Positions 56,644 to 64,000 of a stretch of 64,000 nt of DNA are shown here, piece after piece. This stretch comes from Celoporthe dispersa (Eukaryota > Ascomycota > Sordariomycetes > Diaporthales > Cryphonectriaceae). Both the position numbers and the translations under genes were made by a program. How positions within the stretch are numbered: position 1 is the stretch's first letter; every line of letters begins with the position of its first letter. A model generated the notes under the pieces. The model was not told the origin of the DNA. It saw nothing but the letters and a program-made list of their open reading frames with translations, and searched no databases. The stretch spans positions 1,302,501-1,366,500 of the forward strand of contig WAID01000015.1 in NCBI GenBank assembly GCA_016584495.1, read 5' to 3'.

Positions 56644-57837
56644 GGTTCTGACAGCATGCCTTCTGTCTTGTTGTGCGCGGAGGGTTTTCTGCTTCTTTTT
56701 TTCTTTCTTTTCGTTCTATATGGGAGCAATGGTGGTCGTGTGTCGTGTACGGCGCATCGGGGCGGGAGGACGAGGACGAGGAGGAGGAGGAGGAGAGGAG
56801 GCACAATCGTTCGCTCGGTCGCGTGTGGCGCTCAGGACAGGACAGAGAGGAGCTGGTCGAGATCGAGGTGGAGAGCACGTATTGGCCTTGTGGGTATAGG
56901 GCGTCCTGCTGCTGTTCCGTCGACTCGATCGCTGCTCTGTCCGCAGCCCTGCTCAGCGAGGGAGTGATCACGCGGCTCAAGGGTGCGTGGGATCGAAAAC
57001 AATAATAGTGACGCTCGACTGTCAGCTTGTGCAGTTGTATTCCCTCATTCTGTACCATTAGTGTCATGTACTAAGCTAAATACTCCAAGTACTGTACCGT
57101 GTATGTACAGTGGTGGTTGGACCCTTGTCACCCCGATCTCCAGGCTAAGGATTACAGGGGTATGATTGGTCTGAGCTCTCCTCCCTATGCCTACTCCTAG
57201 CAATCGCAACCGCAGCCTTGAGAGGGGGGGGGGAGGAAAGAGGTCTCCCAGACAGGGCCAGCCACATCAGGGATTCTCAAAAATCTTGTCTCTTCTTTCC
57301 CTCATTCTTTTCCTGACTCCTGATATATATAGTACTGTACATAGTGCGTACTACATATGCTGTGTGGTTGCACCGTAGGTACTCTCTGGTAGCCCGCCAC
57401 TTTGGTATGCCTCACATTTTGAGCTCCTAAACCTCTTTTAGGGGGGGGGGGGGGGTAAATGTGAAACCCTACTTAAGAAGTACATATCAGATCAGATCAG
57501 ATACATCGGGTACATAGTAATTGACATCTCAGGCGCCACCATCGTGGGCCTCAAAATTGGATTGGTTGTCTATCTAAAGATCTGAGTCCCTCGTAGGGTA
57601 TGAGTTCCACCACCTGCCAGTTGACCCCTCCCCCCCTCTTCTTTAACTACCCAAAAAGAAAGAAAAAATACAATGAATAATAAAAAGAGAAAGTAAGAGA
57701 AAGTGAGCACGAAAATGAGAAAAACAAACAGGAAAAGGAAAACAACCAAAAAAAAAAAAGACAAAAGAAATTTACAATGTTGAAGTGGGAAACAAATCCA
57801 GAAAAAAAATTCAATGCTTTTCCTGCTCATGCATGCC
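56644..57837. other. Intergenic, no gene seen
   Basis: Promoter side of Trs120 and 3' side of the SDR-like gene. Purine-rich (GAG)n stretch at 56763-56800, G-runs at 57220-57235 and 57440-57455, and an A-rich block 57650-57760 just before the SDR stop. No coding signal. Confidence 0.5.
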
Positions 57838-59091
57838 CTATGTCCCCGACATGGGAGCATCTGCACCATCGCCCGTCTCGGGCGCCTTTCCCGCTCTCGC
57901 CTCGGCGCTGAGCTGACTCTCAAATATATCCACCGCCACGCTGGCCTCGACGAAGTCCTCCAGCTCCTCCGTGACGGTCTTGAGCTTCTCTCTGACCGCG
58001 ACCGCGCCCTCGAACCCGACAATGTGCCTCGCAGGCGGGTTCTCTTCACCTCCGATCGCCGTGAGCACGTAGATGGTCTCCATGAGGAGCTGGTCGTACG
58101 AGGCCGAGGGCAGCTTCGTGAAGCGGTGCACTATCTCGGTCTCCCAGGGCTCCACCGCCGTCTCCGGGTTCTCGTTCAGGGCCTTGGTGAGCATGTCGCG
58201 GATCGACGGCACGCCCACGGTGTTGAGCTCGCTGTCGTAGCATGGCAGCTGCGGCGCGAAGATGATCTTGTTGGTCAGGTCCAGTATCTCCTTGTTGGGC
58301 TGCACGATCGTCACTTTGAGGTTGAAAGGTCCGATCTCGTACGCCAGAGAGTCGCAGAACCCTTCCAGCGCCCACGTCGCCGCCGTGTATGTGGCCATGC
58401 CGGGGGTGCCAATGTGTCCTCCGATGCTGGTCAGGATGATGATGTGCCCGGTCTGCTGGGCCCGGAGCTGCGGGAGCGCAGCCTTGATGAAGTTGACCTG
58501 GGAGAAGTAGATCGTCTCGAACTGATCACGCACGAGGTTCTGGGTTGCGGGCGTCGTCGAGAGCTCCTCGACCGTGCCAACCACCGCTGCAGTGCCAGGC
58601 CGGATTCAGCACAGGATACAGAACAGGACCGGCACAGGGGTCCGACAGTACAGGAGGGCTGGGCTTTGGGCTCACCTTCAAATTTACAGCACAGCAGGAT
58701 ATCGATCTTCCCAAAGTGCAGGACAGCCTCCGCGACCGCCGCCCTGCACAGGCCCATGGACCTACCGTCGCATCGTATCCCTCGTATCCGATCCTTCCAG
58801 CCCTCCCGGCCCTTTCGACCGCTCTTGCACTCGTTGATCAGCTCTTTGAACTCAGCACTCCGCTCCTCGTCATCGATCTCTTGCGGTGGCAGACAGGCCA
58901 CCACGTAGTCCCCATGGGCGAGGAGGAGCTTCATCAGCCGCACGGCCAGCGGTGACAGCGCCTGCGTCAGGAACCACGTCCTCGGAGAATTATGGGGCGC
59001 TGTATCGTGCCTGTCAGCGACGGTTGCTATCCCACCAAAGGTCATCCAGGAGGCTGAAACTTACGGAACGAGGGCCCTGAGCCGTGGCCAT
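57838..59091 (-). CDS. SDR-fold protein lacking the catalytic lysine
   Basis: Short-chain dehydrogenase/reductase fold conserved in filamentous ascomycetes. Exons: 58676 upward and 57838-58586, intron 58587-58675 (phase 1; CKFE joins AVVGTVEEL). Visible features: RTWFLTQALSPLAVRL in place of the TGxxxGxG nucleotide loop, FGKIDILLCC, the Ser in ILTSIGGHIGTPG, and TYTAATWALEGFCDSLAYE, where the YxxxK lysine is Thr. So binding and catalysis are probably altered. The 5' end is unsettled. A canonical intron (59011-59064) would join an ATG at 59091 (MATAQGPRS), but the frame then needs one base less in the G4 run 58994-58997. Alternatively an ATG at 59045, inside that intron, gives an unbroken 372-aa frame. 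Confidence 0.75.
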
Positions 59092-59944
59092 GCCGCGGGG
59101 AGCCTCCTGCGGATGCTTTTCGTTCTGCCATGTCCCAAGTTAAACGAAGACTCTTGAAGAATGGCACGCATGACAAAGGAGAGACGAGGGACTTTGCGAG
59201 TCAACAGCAACAACAACGATAACAACAATAACAACAATATAGTACCGCGGAACAGTTGAAAGCCGCGTCGGCTCAAGCGCAACCAGAACCGGAGGTGCCC
59301 ACGGGTTGATCACACAGCATGACAGCAGCCGTGCAAACACAAACACAAACACAAGGCAAAATGAAGCGGCATGGATTCCGGATGAACGACAGCAGCAAAA
59401 GGCTATAGCCAGGCTGCCGTTACTTCTTCTTCCGTGGGCCTGGGGACCTGTGGAACAGTCTGACAGGATGGTGCTAGATGCAAACTTGGGTCTCCGTCTC
59501 GCGAGTACATGAAGTTTGGGAGGAGCAAACATGACAGGTGGTGTTGGTGGTGGTGGTGGTGGTGGTGGTGCTCCAGGGCCGCCTGCAGGTAAACGCTCGA
59601 GTTGGTGGTCTCAGAGGGAGGGAGGCGAGATCACGGGCTGCTGATCGCTGCTTGCGCCAGCAATATACCAGGGGTGATATGGAAAAATTGGCAGAGTCGC
59701 ACCACCTCGTCCTAGGCGGACCCGCAGCTCCTCGCCGACCTGGCGCCTGATGAGGGCGGATGAATAATGCCCAGAGCATGCTGCTAGTCGTGCTCGTGAG
59801 GCCGCATGATTCTCAATCTGGCGATAATTTCTGCAATGCGAGGGTGTGTCGACACCGCCCTGCCACTGTCCCTGTCGAACTTTGGCCAGGGTGACATGGC
59901 GCATTTACAAATGCCTGATTGAACCGATCAGTCACGGCAATTGA
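59092..59944. other. Intergenic with simple repeats
   Basis: Promoter side of the SDR-like gene. Contains (AAC)n at 59208-59238, (ACAAAC)n at 59337-59354 and (GGT)n at 59541-59571. No coding signal seen. Confidence 0.45.
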
Positions 59945-60723
59945 TCATCCGGCTCCCGAAAGCCAAAATGCGTTTTTGCCCGACATCACGGTCGTCATTG
60001 TCGACAAATCGCAGGCTCCGCAGCTGTCTGCCAAGGACAGGCGAATGCGGAGGCCCAGCCCGGGTGGGCTCGAGGGCGCTCCCTCTTTCGGAGACCCTCC
60101 TCTTCGTATTCTTCCAGAGGGGGCCGAGTTGTGCGCTCGCTCCCACGAGCTGCCTCCAGAGGGCAGGACAAAGGGAATATGGCACTCTGTGGTGTCTGTA
60201 AAGAGAGACCGGGTAAACTGGGGAGGTTCGTACAGCGAGGGAGACAGGCGGGAGATTTGCAGACAACACGGGAAGCTCATTAAACAGATCGACATCACGA
60301 GAGATGAAGGGAAACACGAAAAGAAGCAAGAGAACATTAGACAGAAATAAAAACAAGAACAAAAATAAGAATAAGCTCAATAGACGTACCGTGGCTCTTC
60401 TCGCTCTCAGAATTGCTTCGCGAACGACGCCCGCGCGCATTGATGACCCCGGCGCTGGCATCTCGCTCGCCGTCTCCGTCCCCGTTCTTCTTTCTGGTCT
60501 TGTCCTCCTCGGAGGCTTGCTCAGGTTGTGACTGCGCCTGCGCCTCTGGAGACTCCTGGTGGCCTTGGTCCTGCTGCGAGCCGCTGGGGCTTGGAAAATC
60601 CAGAGGGTCGAGGTCCAGATCATCGTCGCGCCCAGGAGTGCCGTCGAGCGCGACCTCGATCTCATCTGCAACGTTGACGGCCGGCTCGAACGCCGCATCT
60701 GACGCAGGACCCGAGGTAGACAT
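59945..60723 (-). CDS. Doubtful hypothetical gene, acidic Ser-rich N-terminus
   Basis: Exon 1 (60390-60723) starts at ATG 60723 and encodes 111 residues: an acidic, Gln/Glu/Ser-rich disordered stretch (DDDLDLDPLDFPSPSGSQQD) and a basic RGRRSRSNSESEKS end. A GTACGT donor at 60389 and a strong acceptor (TCTCTTTACAG, ending 60196) would join a second exon down to 59945. No domain is recognised in either part, and the intron of 194 nt is long for this sequence. The exon 1 composition looks more like a real disordered protein than a random frame. I am not sure it is a gene. Confidence 0.35.
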
Positions 60724-62258
60724 CGGGACCTTTCACAAGAGAGACGCAGTGCGACCACCGCGCCTGCAGCTTGGGGGAAACCGCCGCCCTCTTCCTCCCA
60801 GTGCTCAGCTCTCCGTACCACCCTGAGCCCCCGAGACGAGACAGGATCCAGACCGAATCCAGACCGAGCGAGACTCGAGGTCCAGTCCGTCATCAGCTCA
60901 GGAGCGGCCAAGAACGGCGCAACATGGTACGTTGCCTCGTCAGATGTCGATGTTTTTGCGTGTGGGTGTGGGTGTTGGCCTCGGGATGCTGGCCCGCCCC
61001 CAGATCGAGCGAAAGCCTCCAGACAAAGAAGAAGAAGAAAAAAAAGAAGGATCCGAAACCCCCGGCGGCTGCCTCCCTTCTGCCGTGCCTCGGCTGTGCC
61101 CAGGAAGTGACAGCTCTAGCTTCTGCAGCTTACACGAGAAGGGGCGTTTGAGGCTAACCGGAGCTTGTCTATCTGCCAGCCAGCCTGTGAAGTCCCGTCT
61201 AGCCGTGATGCATCAAGATTAATCCGGCGGCAATCCTGACCAGAGCCCTCGGTCGCTACCAGCATCGATCAACAAACAGCCCAGGGCGAGAGCTTGCGGG
61301 GTGTGATTGAGCCGCAGCACCTGAGAGCCAGGCAGGGGTCCCCGCCTCAGCAGCGGCTGGTCCCCTGGCGCTCAGTGGGTGGGAAGGCCCCACCTTCGGA
61401 ACTGTGGTGGGTGTATCATCAAAGTACTGTGCTGAGTAGTTGACAGTACTACCATAAAATCCAGAGTGTGAAGGCACTCTCATTTTACTCACCTCACAGC
61501 ACCGACTTGCCCAGGCTCTAGATCTCAATCACTGAAGATCTATGTACAGCGACCAATCTAATGGAAATGAACGTGAGCTTATATATATATCCGGCTCTTC
61601 CGACTGTATCGGTGGGTTGTTCATCGATTCATCTGTTTGTCACCCAAACCCCGAGGTGTACGTACTATGAAGATCAATATGATTATTGCACGAAATAACA
61701 AATTCATGCATATGGATACTCTGCGCAGGAAGGTATATAAGTCTTGAATATGTAGACATGGGGTTCATAGTTAATGCTGAAAAGTGGCTAGGTTGAAGCA
61801 GGTAACGAATACAATGCTGCTAACGATCTAGATTGGTAACGGTGAGAGGAGCTGATGAAAAACTATAAAGGCAGAAGCTTGACACAGCCAGTAAGCAATA
61901 TATAAATGAATTCTGCAACTGTGAACCACTGCCAGATATCAACATTAGCTGCGTCTGTTTGCAAAAGCTTTGAGTAGTCTCCGGTGCTTTTCAAATACAT
62001 CCAGGAGAGTTAGAGAGGAGGCTCCGTTATCACTCACCAGCGGGGTCGTGTTTCGAAGCAGGGCACCGAACTGCAGCTCGCGACCAACTGCTTGGGACGT
62101 TTCCTCCCGACGCAGCTTCTCTTGCCATTAATGGAAGCTATGGCAGCCGCCGAGAGGATACGAAAGGCTCAGTCCATGTGGTGTGGACCAGCAGCCATGT
62201 TATGGAGCTTTCTGCCAAGTTACAGAGGTAATCACGAAAATCAAGTGTCAGAAGCTGA

Positions 62259-62318
62259 TAAATACTACTGTGAATACTACACAGTCGTATTCCTGTGTAG
62301 TATTCACAGTAGTATTTA
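62259..62318. repeat. Foldback: 26-bp perfect inverted repeat, 8-nt loop
   Basis: Left arm 62259-62284 begins TAAATACTACTGTGAATACT; the right arm 62293-62318 is its exact reverse complement; the loop is TCGTATTC. The arms themselves contain the repeated word AATACTAC. Could be a MITE-like foldback remnant; no target-site duplication was established. Confidence 0.9.
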
Positions 62319-62427
62319 GGTATATACATATTTCTTAGCTTAGGATCAGGGCTAGGGTACCCTTGAGAACCCCTCCTGCCCCTCCTTCCCCTCCTGCACC
62401 TCCGTTTCGCAGCTAGCTCCCTAGCTT

Positions 62428-62434
62428 TGACTCA
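62428..62434 (+). promoter_or_regulatory. Gcn4/CPC1-type site upstream of SER1
   Basis: Perfect TGACTCA 319 bp before the start codon of an amino-acid biosynthesis gene, followed by CGTCA. This is the recognition sequence of Gcn4/CPC1/CpcA, the general amino-acid control regulators. A single 7-mer can occur by chance, but its place fits. Confidence 0.5.
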
Positions 62435-62752
62435 CGTCATGAGAGGTCGGAGGGAGGCAAGGGGAAAAGCCTGCCGACACCGGGCAGATAATCCTTTAGT
62501 CCTGGATGACACAAGTAGCAACAAGTCATCACCTCCTCTCAACCGTCCTACACATCAAGACATCTCTGGAGGGTACACAGACAGAGTTCATAGGAACCAC
62601 TGTCTCAGACCAGCGCTGATTTGCCTCTACCTGCTGCGTTGCGTGATACTCCGACTGTTGACAACCACCGCCATCACAACGGGTCCGCCTCTTTTTTTTC
62701 TCCTTCTTTCTTTTTCTCCCCCTTCGCCTCCCGCAGTCCAGAGAGAGAGAAG

Positions 62753-64000
62753 ATGCCTACTCGCGACGAGATCACCTACTTCGGCGCCGGCCCTGCCCTG
62801 CTCCCCACCGATGTCCTGCAGCAGGCCTCCCAGGCACTCCTCGACTACAACGGTACGGGCCTCGGCATCGCAGAACACTCCCACCGCTCTCAGCTCGCCA
62901 CCGATATCATCAACAACGCCAAGGCCGACCTGGCCACCTACCTCGACATACCCAGCGATGAGTACGAGATCCTGTTCATGCAGGGCGGCGGCAGTGGCGA
63001 GTTCTCCGCTACCGTGTACAACATGGTCGGCGCCTGGGTCACCCGGAAGAAGGCCGAGATCCTCGCTGCGAACGGGGTCGACGAGAAGGACTGCCGGTCC
63101 GAGCTGCTAGAGAAGGAGCTGGCCAAGGCTGTCGAGGGGCTGAGGCTGGACTACATCGTCACCGGCAGCTGGTCGCTGAAGGCCTACCAGGAGGCACAGA
63201 GGCTGCTGGGCCCAGAGCGTGTCAACCTGGTCTGCGATGCCCGGACCGTCAATGATGGCAAGTTCGGCAAGATTCCCGACCAGAGCACGTGGAAGCTGTC
63301 CCCCGATGCAGCCATGGTGTACTACTGCGACAATGAGACGGTCGATGGTGTCGAGATGCCCAACTTCCCAGAGATCCTGGCGCCTAGGGCTGACGGGGCT
63401 GGTCCCATCGTCGTGGCTGACATGTCCTCTAACATCCTGTCGAGGAGGATCCCGGTCAAGAATTACTCCCTGATCTTCTTTGGCGCACAGAAGAACCTCG
63501 GATCCACGGGTATCACTGTCGCCATCGTCAAGAAGAGCTTCCTGCCTCCTGCGGTCCCACAGCCAGCACCCGCTCTGCTGCGGCAGCTTGGCCTTCCCAT
63601 CGGCCCAGTAGTGCTGTCCTACGAGACTATCGCCAAGAACAACAGCCTGTACAACACGCTGAGCATCTTCGAGTATGCTTTCTCCCCACGCCACGGTACC
63701 AACCAACCCACGAGGGTGCCCTTGGGCTAACAGCTCGCAGTGTATACATCGCCGGCTCAGTACTGAAGAAACTTCTGGCCACGTTCCCGGACAAGGTCGA
63801 CGGGCAGGAGGCTGTTGCCAACAAGAAGGCTCAAGTGATCTACGCAGCACTAGAAGCCCACCCGGACGCATACAAGATCGTCCCTGACAAGTCTGCTCGG
63901 TCCAGAATGAACATCTGCTTTCGCGTGACCAAGGTGAGAAGATACAGTCGATTCCGGAGATGCAGGACGCCGATATTATCTGTTTTGCTAACTCGAACGC
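62753..64000 (+). CDS. SER1: Phosphoserine aminotransferase, 3' end missing
   Basis: PLP enzyme converting 3-phosphohydroxypyruvate and glutamate to phosphoserine and 2-oxoglutarate in serine synthesis. Exon 1 62753-63672, intron 63673-63740 (CTAAC branch), exon 2 63741-63933, then a GTGAGA donor; the window ends inside this intron, at its GCTAAC branch point. Visible: the start TYFGAGPALLPTDVLQQA, GLGIAEHSHRS, FMQGGGSGEFSA, the PLP lysine in FFGAQKNLGSTG (about residue 240), and SIFDVYIAGSVLKKLL across the splice. 371 codons are present; the family C-terminal part (about 40-60 residues) lies beyond the edge. The internal frame is clean. Confidence 0.95.

Larger units (their letters stand above)
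60724..62752. other. 2-kb intergenic region with foldback sequence
   Basis: No credible gene. GC-rich to about 61500, then distinctly AT-rich (61540-62340), including a near-perfect hairpin (62259-62318). The last 350 bp form the promoter of the phosphoserine aminotransferase gene. Confidence 0.5.

Overview
The window looks like 64 kb of nuclear DNA from a filamentous ascomycete (Pezizomycotina, most likely Sordariomycetes). Genes are split by short GT-AG introns, mostly 54-118 nt and often with a recognisable CTAAC/CTGAC-like branch point. The genes have fungal orthologues (Dnf3-type flippase, Phx1-type homeobox factor, Dsl1/ZW10, Trs120, Pre5, Vps55, fused pABA synthase, HET protein). I saw no operons, CRISPR array, rRNA or convincing tRNA. 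All gene models are my own reading; spans include introns.

Layout. 0.3-6.8 kb: a small CxxC protein and a large P4-ATPase flippase, both on the minus strand. 9.4-11.4 kb: a homeodomain regulator, followed by about 8.3 kb without a credible gene (11.4-19.7 kb). 19.7-22.6 kb: a Dsl1/ZW10 tether subunit (minus), divergent from an M16 metalloprotease (24.7-28.0 kb, plus). 28.8-29.6 kb: a LOG-family phosphoribohydrolase. 30.4-32.6 kb: proteasome alpha6 (minus) divergent from VPS55 (plus). 33.5-35.5 kb: a HET-domain protein, convergent with a bifunctional pABA synthase (35.9-38.4 kb).

38.6-49.9 kb looks visibly more AT-rich and accessory. It holds a seven-helix rhodopsin-like membrane protein, a cytochrome P450, a cupin protein and a 505-aa enzyme-like protein I do not recognise, arranged as two divergent pairs. 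Both divergent promoter regions carry the same 16-bp tandem unit, each copy containing a Myb-like CAACTG/TAACTG core. This is the best candidate for an undescribed system: a small metabolic gene cluster with a shared cis-element. A gene at 49.9-51.4 kb codes for a Cys-rich, repeat-bearing protein with a C-terminal Myb/HTH-like domain and could be a regulator.

52.2-56.6 kb: Trs120 (TRAPPII). 57.8-59.1 kb: an SDR-fold protein that lacks the usual catalytic lysine. 59.9-60.7 kb: a doubtful hypothetical gene. 62.8-64.0 kb: phosphoserine aminotransferase, cut by the window edge, with a perfect Gcn4/CPC1-type site upstream.

A recurrent technical point: at least five otherwise well-supported genes (homeobox, M16, HET, Zn/Myb, Trs120) need exactly one base added or removed, each time at a run of 4-6 G/C, to read through. 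The P450, SDR and flippase models hint at the same. This suggests uncorrected homopolymer errors in the assembly rather than many independent pseudogenes.
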